Shown here: piece by piece, positions 9,445-22,378 of the stretch | Position numbering within the stretch: the first letter of the stretch is position 1 | Layout of the letters: each line of letters opens with the position of its first letter | From: Antedon mediterranea | Taxonomy: Eukaryota > Echinodermata > Crinoidea > Comatulida > Antedonidae | Length of the DNA stretch: 64,000 nucleotides | Assembly: GCF_964355755.1 (NCBI RefSeq) | Contig: NC_092676.1 | Span: 6,862,288 to 6,926,287 of the forward strand | Direction: 5' to 3' | Notes under the pieces: generated by a model | What the model was told of the DNA's origin: nothing | The model's database searches: none | The model's input: the letters and a program-made list of their open reading frames with translations, nothing else | Program-made: the position numbers and the translations under genes

Positions 9445-12400
9445 TTAAGCTTGCAATTGTAATTTCAATGTATTTCCTGAAAACATTCTCATCATTTCAT
9501 TCATTACATGACTTGTTAGTTTACAATCATGCATGTCAAGCTTAAGCAGCTTCGGAAACTTACTCAAAAAAGTACCTAGCAACGTACCATCTATGTCTCT
9601 GATATCATTGTTATAAATTGAAATCACTTGTAATTCTAACTCATCTCCTGAATACGCTCTCATCATCTTGTTCATTACGTCTCCTGATAGTTTACAATCA
9701 TACATATAAAGACCAGCAAGTTTAGGACACTTACTTAAGAAAGTACCAAGTAAAGCGCCATCAATATCACTGAAATCATTATTATAAATATTAAGTAATT
9801 GTAAGTCTGACTTATATCCTGAATACGCTCTCATCATTTCATTCATTACATTTCCTAATAGTTTGCATTCATGCATGTCAAGCTTAAGCAGCTTTGGAAA
9901 CTTGGTTAAGAAAGTACCCAGTAAACTACCTTCTATGTCTCTGATATCATTATTATACATTGAGATCACTTGTAAATCTAACTCTTCTCCTGAATACGCT
10001 CTCATCATCTTGTTCATTACGTCTCCTGATATTTTACAATCATACATATAAAGACCAGGAAGTTTAGGACACTTACTCAAGAAATTACCAAGTAAAGCAC
10101 CATCAATATCACTGAAATCATTATTATAAATATGAAGCAATTGTAAGTCTGACTTATCTCTTGAGTACGCTCTCATCATTTCATTCATTACATTTCCCGA
10201 TAGTTTGCAATCATGCATGCTAAGCTTTAACAGCTTTTGACACCTACTTAATAAAGTACCCAGCAACCTACCATCTATGTCACTGATATCATTATTATAA
10301 ATTGAGACCACTTGTAATTCTAACTCATCTCCTGAATACGCTCCCATCATCTGGTTCATTACGTCTCCTGATAGTTTACAATCATACATATAAAGACCAG
10401 GAAGTTTAGGACACTTACTTATGAAAGTACCAAGTAAAGCGCCATCAATATCACTGAAATCATTATTATAAATATGAAGCAATTGTAAGTCTGACGTATC
10501 TCTTGAATACGCTCTCATCATTTCATTCATTACATTTCCTGATAGTTTGCAATCATGCATTTCAAGCTCAAGCAACTTTGGAAACTTGGTTAAGAAATTA
10601 CCGAGTAAACTACCATCTATGTCTCTGATATCATTATTATAAATTGAGACCACTTGTAATTCTAACTCATCTCCTAAACACGCTCTCATCATCTTGTTCA
10701 TTACATTTCCTGATAGTTTGCAATCGTGCATGTCAAGCATAAGCAACTTTGGAAACTTGGTTAAGAAAGTCCCGAGTAAACTACCATCTATGTCTCTGAT
10801 ATCATTATTATAAATTGAGACCACTTGTAAATCTAACTCATCTCCTGAATACGCTCTCATCATCTTGTTCATTACTTCTCCTGATAGTTTACAATCATAC
10901 ATATAAAGATAAGGAAGCTTTGGGCACTTACTCAAGAAAGTACCAAGTAAAGCACCATCAATATCACTGAAATCATTATTATAAATATTAAGCAATTGTA
11001 AGTCTGACTTATCTCCTGAATACATTCTCATCATTTCATTCATTACATTTCCTGATAGTTTGCATTCATGCATGCTAAGCTTTAACAGCTTTTGACACCT
11101 ACTTAATAAAGTACCCAGCAACCTACCATCTATGTCACTGATATCATTATTATAAATTGAGACCACTTGTAATTCTAACTCATCTCCTGAATACGCTCTC
11201 ATCATCTGGTTCATTACGTCTCCTGATAGTTTACAATCATACATATAAAGACCAGGAAGTTTAGGACACTTACTTATGAAAGTACCAAGTAAAGCGCCAT
11301 CAATATCACTGAAATCATTATTATAAATATGAAGCAATTGTAAGTCTGACGTATCTCTTGAATACGCTCTCATCATTTCATTCATTACATTTCCTGATAG
11401 TTTGCAATCATGCATTTCAAGCTCAAGCAACTTTGGAAACTTGGTTAAGAAATTACCGAGTAAACTACCATCTATGTCTCTGATATCATTATTATAAATT
11501 GAGACCACTTGTAATTCTAACTCATCTCCTAAACACGCTCTCATCATCTTGTTCATTACATTTCCTGATAGTTTGCAATCGTGCATGTCAAGCATAAGCA
11601 ACTTTGGAAACTTGGTTAAGAAAGTCCCGAGTAAACTACCATCTATGTCTCTGATATCATTATTATAAATTGAGACCACTTGTAAATCTAACTCATCTCC
11701 TGAATACGCTCTCATCATCTTGTTCATTACTTCTCCTGATAGTTTACAATCATACATATAAAGATAAGGAAGCTTTGGGCACTTACTCAAGAAAGTACCA
11801 AGTAAAGCACCATCAATATCACTGAAATCATTATTATAAATATTAAGCAATTGTAAGTCTGACTTATCTCCTGAATACATTCTCATCATTTCATTCATTA
11901 CATTTCCTGATAGTTTGCATTCATGCATGCTAAGCTTTAACAGCTTTTGACACCTACTTAATAAAGTACCCAGCAACCTACCATCTATGTCACTGATATC
12001 ATTATTATAAATTGAGACCACTTGTAATTCTAACTCATCTCCTGAATACGCTCTCATCATCTGGTTCATTACGTCTCCTGATAGTTTACAATCATACATA
12101 TAAAGACCAGGAAGTTTAGGACACTTACTTATGAAAGTACCAAGTAAAGCGCCATCAATATCACTGAAATCATTATTATAAATATGAAGCAATTGTAAGT
12201 CTGACGTATCTCTTGAATACGCTCTCATCATTTCATTCATTACATTTCCTGATAGTTTGCAATCATGCATTTCAAGCTCAAGCAACTTTGGAAACTTGGT
12301 TAAGAAATTACCGAGTAAACTACCATCTATGTCTCTGATATCATTATTATAAATTGAGACCACTTGTAATTCTAACTCATCTCCTAAACACGCTCTCATC

Positions 12401-15400
12401 ATCTTGTTCATTACATTTCCTGATAGTTTGCAATCGTGCATGTCAAGCATAAGCAACTTTGGAAACTTGGTTAAGAAAGTACCGAGTAAACTACCATCTA
12501 TGTCTCTGATATCATTATTATAAATTGAGACCACTTGTAATTCTAACTCATCTCCTAAACAAGCTCTCATCATCTTGTTCATTACATTTCCTGATAGTTT
12601 GCAATCGTGCATGTCAAGCTCAAGCAACTTTGGAAACTTGGTTAAGAAAGTACCAAGTAAAGCGCCATCTATGTCTCTGATATCATTGTTATAAATTGAA
12701 ATCACTTGTAATTCTAACTCATCTCCTGAATACGTTCTCATCATCTTGTTCATTACGTCTCCTGATAGTTTACAATCATACATATAAAGACCAGGAAGTT
12801 TAGGACACGTACTTAAGAAAGTACCAAGTAAAGCGCCATCAATATCACTGAAATCATTATTATAAATATTAAGCAATTGTAAGTCTGACGAATCTCCTGA
12901 ATACGCTCTCATCATTTCATTCATTACATTTCCTGATAGTTTGCAATCATGCATGCTAAGCTTTAACAGCTTTGAAAACTTGGTTAAAAAAGTACCCAGT
13001 AAATTACCATCTATGTCTCTGATATCATTATTATAAATTGAGACCACTTGTAATTCTAACTCATCTCCTGAATACGCTCTCATCATCTGGTTCATTACGT
13101 CTCCTGATAGTTTACAATCATACATGTACAGTTCAAGCAGTTTGTGAAACTTACTCAAAAAAGTACCTAGCAACGTACCATCTATGTCTCTGATATCATT
13201 GTTATAAATTGAAATCACTTGTAATTCTAACTCATCTCCTGAATACGTTCTCATCATCTTGTTCATTACGTCTCCTGATAGTTTACAATCATACATATAA
13301 AGACCAGGAAGTTTAGGACACGTACTTAAGAAAGTACCAAGTAAAGCGCCATCAATATCACTGAAATCATTATTATAAATATTAAGCAATTGTAAGTCTG
13401 ACGTATCTCTTGAATACGCTCTCATCATTTCATTCATTACATTTCCTGATAGTTTGCAATCATGCATTTCAAGCTCAAGCAACTTTGGAAACTTGGTTAA
13501 GAAATTACCGAGTAAACTACCATCTATGTCTCTGATATCATTATTATAAATTGAGACCACTTGTAATTCTAACTCATCTCCTAAACACGCTCTCATCATC
13601 TTGTTCATTACATTTCCTGATAGTTTGCAATCGTGCATGTCAAGCATAAGCAACTTTGGAAACTTGGTTATGAAAGTACCGAGTAAACTACCATCTATGT
13701 CTCTGATATCATTATTATAAATTGAGACCACTTGTAAATCTAACTCATCTCCTGAATACGCTCTCATCATCTTGTTCATTACGTCTCCTGATAGTTTACA
13801 ATCATACATATAAAGATAAGGAAGCTTTGGGCACTTACTCAAGAAAGTACCAAGTAAAGCACCATCAATATCACTGAAATCATTATTAAAAATATTAAGC
13901 AATTGTAAGTCTGACTTATCTCCTGAATACATTCTCATCATTTCATTCATTACATTTCCTGATAGTTTGCATTCATGCATGTCAAGCTTAAGCAGCTTTG
14001 GAAACTTGGTTAAGAAAGTACCCAGTAAACTACCTTCTATGTCTCTGATATCATTATTATACATTGAGACCTCTTGTAATTCTAACTCTTCTCCTGAATA
14101 CGCTCTCATCATCTTGTTCATTACGTCTCCTGATATTTTACAATCATACATATAAAGACCAGGAAGTTTAGGACACTTACTCAAGAAAGTACCCAGTAAA
14201 GCACCATCAATATCACTAAAATCATTATTAAAAATATTAAGCAATTGTAAGTCTGACTTATCTCCTGAATACATTCTCATCATTTCATTCATTACATTTC
14301 CTGATAGTTTGCATTCATGCATGTCAAGCTTAAGCAGCTTTGGAAACTTGGTTAAGAAATTGCCCAGTAAACTACCATCTATGTCTCTGATATCATTATT
14401 ATACATTGAGACCACTTGTAATTCTAACTCATCTCCTGAATACGCTCTCATCATCTGGTTCATTACGTCTCCTGATAGTTTACAATCATACATGTACAGT
14501 TCAAGCAGTTTGTGAAACTTACTCAAAAAAGTACCTAGCAACGTACCATCTATGTCTCTGATATCATTGTTATAAATTGAAATCACTTGTAATTCTAACT
14601 CATCTCCTGAATACGTTCTCATCATCTTGTTCATTACGTCTCCTGATAGTTTACAATCATACATATAAAGACCAGGAAGTTTAGGACACGTACTTAAGAA
14701 AGTACCAAGTAAAGCGCCATCAATATCACTGAAATCATTATTATAAATATTAAGCAATTGTAAGTCTGACGTATCTCTTGAATACGCTCTCATCATTTCA
14801 TTCATTACATTTCCTGATAGTTTGCAATCATGCATTTCAAGCTCAAGCAACTTTGGAAACTTGGTTAAGAAATTACCGAGTAAACTACCATCTATGTCTC
14901 TGATATCATTATTATAAATTGAGACCACTTGTAATTCTAACTCATCTCCTAAACACGCTCTCATCATCTTGTTCATTACATTTCCTGATAGTTTGCAATC
15001 GTGCATGTCAAGCATAAGCAACTTTGGAAACTTGGTTATGAAAGTACCGAGTAAACTACCATCTATGTCTCTGATATCATTATTATAAATTGAGACCACT
15101 TGTAAATCTAACTCATCTCCTGAATACGCTCTCATCATCTTGTTCATTACGTCTCCTGATAGTTTACAATCATACATATAAAGATAAGGAAGCTTTGGGC
15201 ACTTACTCAAGAAAGTACCAAGTAAAGCACCATCAATATCACTGAAATCATTATTAAAAATATTAAGCAATTGTAAGTCTGACTTATCTCCTGAATACAT
15301 TCTCATCATTTCATTCATTACATTTCCTGATAGTTTGCATTCATGCATGTCAAGCTTAAGCAGCTTTGGAAACTTGGTTAAGAAAGTACCCAGTAAACTA

Positions 15401-18400
15401 CCTTCTATGTCTCTGATATCATTATTATACATTGAGACCTCTTGTAATTCTAACTCTTCTCCTGAATACGCTCTCATCATCTTGTTCATTACGTCTCCTG
15501 ATATTTTACAATCATACATATAAAGACCAGGAAGTTTAGGACACTTACTCAAGAAAGTACCCAGTAAAGCACCATCAATATCACTAAAATCATTATTATA
15601 AATATGAAGCAATTGTAAGTCTGACTTATCTCTTGAATACGCTCTCATCATTTCATTCATTACATTTCCCGATAGTTTGCAATCATGCATGCTAAGCTTT
15701 AACAGCTTTTGACACCTACTTAATAAAGTACCCAGCAACCTACCATCTATGTCACTGATATCATTATTATAAATTGAGACCACTTGTAATTCTAACTCTT
15801 CTCCTGAATACGCTCTCATCATCTTGTTCATTACGTCTCCTGATATTTTACAATCATACATATGAAGACCAGGAAGTTTAGGACACTTACTTAAGAAAGT
15901 ACCAAGTAAAGCACCATCAATATCTCTGAAATCATTATTATAAATATTAAGCAATTGTAAGTCTGACTTATCTCTTGAGTACGCTCTCATCATTTCATTC
16001 ATTACATTTCCTGATAGTTTGCAATCATGCATGCTAAGCTTTAACAGCTTTTGACACCTACTTAATAAAGTACCCAGCAACCTACCATCTATGTCACTGA
16101 TATCATTATTATAAATGAAAAGCTCTTGTAATTCTAACTCATCTCCTGAATACCCTCTCATCATTTCATTCATTACTCCACCAGTTAATTTGCAATTCTG
16201 CATGTAAAGTTTAAGCAAATTCGAAGACCTGCTCAAATAAGTACCAAGTAAATCAGCATCAATGTCATGAATATCATTATTCCCAATGTTAAGCAATTGT
16301 AATTGTAACTCATCTGTATCTGCATATACTCTAATAATTTCATTAACTTTCTCCCCAGATAAATTGCAATTAAACAAATTAAGTATAAGAAGTTTGGGAC
16401 ACGTGCTCAAGTAAGTACCAAGTAAAGCACCATTAACGTCTCTGATGTCATTATTCCCAATATAAATCTCCTGCAATTCAAACTTAACTGCTGCACAAAC
16501 CCCTGCCATTTCATTAATTACGACACCTGATAGTTTACAATCATGCATGTCAAGCTTAAGCAACTTTGGAAACTTGGTTAAGAAATTGCCCAGTAAACTA
16601 CCATCTATGTCTCTGATATCATTATTATACATTGAGACCTCTTGTAATTCTAACTCTTCTCCTGAATACGCTCTCATCATCTTGTTCATTACGTCTCCTG
16701 ATATTTTACAATCATACATATAAAGACCAGGAAGTTTAGGACAATTACTCAAGAAAGTACCAAGTAAAGCACCATCAATATCACTGAAATCATTATTAAA
16801 AATATTAAGCAATTGTAAGTCTGACTTATCTCCTGAATACATTCTCATCATTTCATTCATTACATTTCCTGATAGTTTGCAATCATGCATGCTAAGCTTT
16901 AACAGCTTTTGACACCTACTTAATAAAGTACCCAGCAACCTACCATCTATGTCACTGATATCATTATTATAAATTGAGACCACTTGTAATTCTAACTCAT
17001 CTCCTGAATACGCTCTCATCATCTTGTTCATTACGTTTCCTGATAGTTTACAATCATACATATAAAGACCAGGAAGTTTAGGACACTTACTCAAGAAAGT
17101 ACCAAGTAAAGTGCCATCAATATCACTGAAATCATTATTATAAATATGAAGCAATTGTAAGTCTGACTTATCTCCTGAATAGGCTCTCATCATTTTATTC
17201 ATTACATGACCTGATAGTTTACAATCATGCATGTCAAGCTTAAGCAGCTTCGGAAACTTACTCAAAAAAGTACCCAGCAACGTACCATTTATGTCACTGA
17301 TGTCATTATTAGAAATTGAGACGACTTGTAATTCTAACTTATCTCCTGAATACGCTCTCATTATCTGGTTCATTACGTCTCCTGATATACTGCAATTATT
17401 CATTAGCAATATTAGTAACTTTACAGATTCACGCAAAAAGGTACCTATTAAAGTACCATTAATTTTACTGAAATCATTATTTCCAATATCAAGCTTTTGT
17501 AATTGTAATTTAAAATTGTCTACAGCATACGCTTTGATGATGTTATTCATTACGTGTCCTGTTATTCGGCAATTACTCATGCTAAGTGTAAGCAACTTAG
17601 GGGCCCTACACAAGAAATTACCAAGTGAAGAACCATCAACCTCTCTCATGTCATTATGTCCAATATAGATCTCTTGTAATTTCATCTTCCCGCACTCTCT
17701 GGTCATTTTGTTCATTACGTCACCTGATATTTTGCAATCATTCATAAGAAATTTACTCAGGTTAGGACACTTACTCAAGAAATTACCCAGTAAAATACCA
17801 TCAATGTCACTTATATCATTATTGTCAATAAAAAGACATTTCAATTGTAACTCTTTTGCTGCATATGTTTCCATCATTGTATTAATTATTTTACCTGATA
17901 ATTTGCAATGACCCAGGTCAAGTATTTGCAATTTAGGAGACTTCATTATTAAAGTACTAAGTAAATTACCATCAATGTCACTGATATCATTATTCCCAAT
18001 ATAAAATTCTCTTAATTCTATCGTATCTCTTTCATATCTGTTTATGATTTCGTTCATTATGCCACCAGTTAATTTGCAATCATGCATCACAAGCTTGGAC
18101 ATTTTAAGAGATTTTCCCAAAACAGTACCCAGTAAAGTACTATCGATGTTACTAATATCATTTTTCCTAATATTAAACTGTTGAAGTCGGTACTCTCTTT
18201 TTGCGTACACTCTGTTCATTTCATTCTTATCTGAATGATCCTCTATTTCATTCATTTTTAGCTTATTAGGTTTACTAAAAAATGTACCAATTGAGGTACC
18301 GTCAATTTTACTGATGTCAATTTTCTCCGCATTATTCGCTTGTAAATAGGTCTTATCTGATAGATTGAAATCATTGAGGTCAACTATGCTTAGCTTTGGG

Positions 18401-20870
18401 GAGGTACTCCAGAAATTACCCAGCAAAGTGCCGCCAGTTATGTCACATATATCTTTATTTCCAATATTAAGCTCTTGTAATTGTAACTCATTTCTCTCAT
18501 TCAATTCAATCATTAATGTATTCAGTACTTCACCTGATAGATTACAATAATGCATGTCAAGTACACTCAGATTAGGAGACTTACTCAAGAAAGAACCCAG
18601 TAAATTTGCATCGATATCACTGATATCGTTGTTTGCAATATCGAGCACTTGTAATTCTGACTTTGGATACTCTCTCATCATTTTATTCATAACGTCACCA
18701 GACAGTTCACAGTCATGCATGCCAAGTTTAAGCAGCCCAGGAATCCTAGTCAAGAACTTCCCTAATAAATTACCATCAATGCCACTGATATTGTTTTTCT
18801 CGATACAAATCTCCTGTAATTTTAACTCATTTCCTTTATACGCGCATATCATTTCATTCAATGTGTGCCCCGATAGTGCGCAGTCATGCACGTCGAGTGT
18901 TAAAAGCTTAGGAATTGTGCTAAAAACGTTACCCAGTAACGTACCCTTTACGTCACTGAGATTATTTTTTGCTATATTAAGCATAAATATTTCCATACTT
19001 TCTTTACAGTACGTACTAATGTCATTCATTAGTTTACCTGAAAGATTACAATCGATCATATCAAATGACAGGTAGAAATTTACCGACGTCATTAATTCAT
19101 GAAGTAATTTGGCATCAATCCCATTGAGATTATTTTCGCTGATTATGAAACGGTTAAAATTCAGCTCACCGCCCATTTTAGACCATTCTGTAATCATAAC
19201 ATTCATTGCACCACCTGTTAGATTGTAATTATGTAAGTCAAGTGTATGCGTACAAAAATATACAATGTGTGCAAGGACATTTCCTCTACTATCAACAGAT
19301 AATGTATTACAAAATGTTCTCAAATCAAGTTCATTAAGATTCAAGATACTGAGTTGCATTACACGATCTATAAAATGCTCGCCAACAACAGCTAAATTTG
19401 AATTAAAGTAATCAATACATGCTTTTAATGATTTTAATACATCTGTGTATTGGTTTACTTTTGTGGGAATTTGGATTAAGGCATGTTTCACTTTTCCCCA
19501 ATGTTTATCGTTAACAAATTTCAAAAAATGATGTATCAAAGGACGATACGTTGATAAGTTATCTGTAACCCAATGCTGTAGTAATTTATCTGCATCAGCA
19601 CCAAGAAATTCAACTGCAAATATATATGCACTAATAAGATATTTAGATTTTTTTACATCGGTTGTACATTCATTTATCATATCTCCTCGTTCACAAAGTT
19701 TGTAAATATAAAATCCTACTAGTGATTCCAGTATTGATTTGTGTGTTGGCATGTAAATTTCAGGCTCCGAGTCAGATCTTAAAAGTGATGGTATTCTACA
19801 AACAAATCCTAGTTTAAATGCCAGCTTAACTAAATCATCTTCATCGTTCTTTTCAATTGAAAGTTGATTTTTTTTCAGGCTACTATACATACATTCTCCT
19901 AAGAACATCATAGCATCTACATACTTTTCTGGAATTTTTTCAAATATAGCAATTTTTTTTTGCTGTATCCCATTTTTTTTAATGTAATGATTCAGAATAC
20001 AACGGAAAATTTCTTTAAAGAGGTCAGCATTATTCGAAGGAAGGCGTCGTTCATCTTCCCAAATAATACAAATTGAGAGTAGAAACATAGGGTTTTTGCA
20101 CAATTCATTATGTTGCATCTCTGATACATTCTGGTCAATTTGTAATTCATGTATAAGGTCATGCCCCAATTCAGGGTTTTCAAAATAATTAAAATGGTTC
20201 TTAATATATTTCCCAATGCTATATCTGTTAAATCCTTTCACCGTCACATGTATATTACAGTCTTTTATGAATTCATCGATGTGTTCTGATCTTGAAGTAA
20301 GTAGCACAACACTCCTACCTAATAATTTTCCTCTAAAAAGATTTACCAAGCTTTTATTTTCAAAACGTAATTCATCTAATCCGTCTAATAACAGCACCAT
20401 TGTATCGTCATATTTCTTTATAAATTGTTTAATCAACTTTGGATTTTCTTCGAGACCTGTATCTAAATTGAAATCTTCCATATCAAGTTGTTCTTCAATC
20501 ACGTCAAAGATGCTGTTGTCTTTTTCAAAATCCCTTACGTTAAATAGAAAAACAATTTTACCTTTGAATGCGATAGGTTGCTTTTCAGTTGTTTTGTATG
20601 CCAAGTACCTTAACATGGTTGTTTTTCCGATGCCAGCCTCGCCTTCTATAAGAACTCTGCATCCAGGTGTGCTTTCTATAGTAGTTAATATGTCTGGCAA
20701 TGTTGTTGGTTGGTTTTTTCTTGTCTTATCATTTTCTATTATGAGGTCCAACTTGGTGAAGACGTCAATGTCGAGATTGTCCTTGCTATTCATTATTGAT
20801 GGTGTCAAATTTTTATACTCCTTCTGACACAGCATTTGTTGTCTTGCAAGCAGGTACTTTTCTATTTTTT
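9445..20870 (-). CDS. NLR-1 main exon: NACHT plus about 115 leucine-rich repeats
   Basis: Exon of 11426 nt starting after the acceptor TTTATATTCATAG (first base 20870, phase 1), so the Met sometimes placed at 20886 lies in the intron. NACHT NTPase of the STAND class: Walker A GEAGIGKTT (residues about 82-90 from that Met), Walker B VLLLDGLDEL (164-173), sensor TSRS (about 197-200). Next come winged-helix and helical regions (FLLSICIIWEDERRLP, THKSILESLVGFY, FLGADADKLL), then LRRs from about position 19320 to the stop. LRRs alternate two ribonuclease-inhibitor-like types: LQxxxIYNNDISDIDGxLL and PKLLxLxMHDCKLSGxVMN, 57 residues per pair. A normal NLR has about 5-20 LRRs, so this is extreme. 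Expected role: cytosolic sensor that oligomerises through NACHT and signals by its N-terminal death-fold. No frameshift in the exon. Assembly collapse or expansion of repeats is possible. Confidence 0.92.
10201..12530 (-). repeat. 855-bp higher-order repeat in NLR-1 LRRs (about 2.7 copies)
   Basis: Corresponding points at 10201, 11056 and 11911 are exactly 855 bp apart (5 x 171 bp), with almost no differences between copies. Each copy encodes ten LRRs in the same order of subtypes. The repeat ends at about 12470-12530, where the subtype order changes. Confidence 0.85.
13030..15597 (-). repeat. 1368-bp higher-order repeat in NLR-1 LRRs (about 1.9 copies)
   Basis: The stretch starting at 13081 recurs at 14449 (offset 1368 = 8 x 171 bp), and 13967 recurs at 15335 with the same offset. 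Copies are near identical until about 14229/15597. Each encodes 16 LRRs. Confidence 0.85.
20216..20870 (-). other. NACHT core of NLR-1 (nucleotide-binding part)
   Basis: Sub-region of the main exon holding a short N-terminal linker helix (KIEKYLLARQQML), Walker A, the DGLDEL Walker B and the sensor-1 TSRSE. Both key acidic positions of Walker B are present, so ATP binding and hydrolysis look feasible. The equivalent part of NLR-2 is 50470-51124. Confidence 0.9.
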
Positions 20871-21569
20871 CTATGAATATAAACAATTGAATTATGGCTG
20901 GGATTACATCACATTATATCACAGTATGCTTTGATAGTTATTGACATGATAATGTGAACTTTCTGACGAAGGTTTACATGGCGAGATTAAATGTTGATAT
21001 AAAGTTCACGGTACACCACCATAAAGGCCCTGGGCGTTTATTGGAGGGGCGTTTGTTCAGGCGTGAGTTTATTTGGGGTGTTTTAAATAAATACGTTAAT
21101 AATTATATTATTAGCAACAATTAATTCACTAATAAACAAAATGTTAAATTCCTACAGTAATATTACTCAAAATATAAAATAGCATTATTTAAATAATAAT
21201 TATTACTTATACAATGCTAGTAACCATCAATCACAACATCAACAACTGATATAAATACCGTCATTAGAATCGAGTGAATGAAATAATTTCTATCCCTTAT
21301 AACAAAGAATATATATCACAAGAATGAGTATTCCGCGATTTTTGCATGAGAAATTTGTAACAGAGAGCTCCAGTGAGTGATGCCCGCCCTCATAAGGGCG
21401 GATGTATACATACTAAATAAGACTTGATTTAATAGACATGATACATGTCACATTAAATAGAATTATGATGATAGTTTTTGCAATTGTAAACTATTTTATA
21501 ATACATATTTATTAACAAACTAGTGTTTATTCACTTTTACAGACAATTATTTACTAACATTAACGTTTG
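20871..21569. other. NLR-1 last intron, 3' part, with a relic linker exon
   Basis: No gene of its own. On the minus strand at about 21303-21259 the sequence ends CTCGATTCTAATGACG followed by GTATTTATATC, matching the 3' end and donor of the NLR-2 linker exon at 51496-51452. The 5' part has decayed: the matching frame meets a TAG and no acceptor gives the right phase. It is probably a dead copy of the 45-nt exon type. Confidence 0.6.
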
Positions 21570-22378
21570 TATTAGTCATAGTCATATATACTTATACTTT
21601 ATTGTCCATTTAAAAAACAGAAATGTGATTTGAAAACTGGCAAAATACAAAAATATAAAATACAATTTACAAAAACACACACAAAAAGTTAAGAGGCTAA
21701 AAATTGTTAAAATTAGATAAAAATTATCGGTTACATTTTACCTTTGTACTCTGGAGTTATATAAGTGTATAGCATTAGGTACAAACGAGCACCTAAACCG
21801 TTTTGTTTTGGTATTAAGTGCACGTAGTCTTATGCCAGAATTCATGAGAGCAAATTGTTTGTGAAGAGGATGTGTTTCATCATCAATGATACTTTTTACT
21901 TTTTTTAACACATTTTCTTTATACAAGGATTCAACATCAGGTAAGTGCTCTCCTACTAGTCTAATTGCTCTATTTCCTATTCGATTAAGTTTAATTTTAT
22001 CTTTTTGCATTGTATTACCATAAAAACAAACATTACAAAAAAGTATTACACTGAGAATTACAGAGTTATAAAACAATTTAAGTATAGTTTTGTCAATTTG
22101 TAGGTACTTCATTTTTCTTAAAATAAACATCCTTTGGTTGGCTTTGCATGTGGCTTTATTTACATTATTTATCCAATTTAGCTTATTGTCAATTATACAA
22201 CCCAGATATTTGTACTCATTTACTACTTCAATCTCATTTTCATTTATAATCAGAGGTTCTAAGGGTTCTTTAATTTTCCTAAAATCAATTTGCATTTCTT
22301 TTGTTTTCTTTATGTTTAGTTTCAGGTTGTTATTGCAGCACCAGTGATAAAAATCACATCCTAGTTGTCTATAGCTTA
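21570..22378 (-). mobile_element. 5'-truncated LINE (CR1/L2/Rex-like) RT C-terminus
   Basis: The minus-strand frame from about 22377 to 21738 encodes a reverse transcriptase C-terminal half: WCCNNNLKLNIKKTKEMQID, then EYKYLGCIIDNKLNW, the thumb region and the terminal FVPNAIHLYN. The LN..KTKEM..DFR and YLG..ID..L.W patterns are typical of jockey/CR1/L2-like elements. The 3' end near 21570-21610 shows an AATAAAG and a TATGACTATGACTA tail. The 5' end is cut at about 22378. It lies in the NLR-1 last intron in sense orientation with the gene. Confidence 0.85.

Noticed and set aside
9863-19075. Several plus-strand open frames across the NLR-1 LRR exon, including one of 173 residues
   Set aside because: They are antisense to the LRR array, repeat with the 171-bp unit and have no domain or splice context. 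The same applies to plus-strand frames at 42620-51291.
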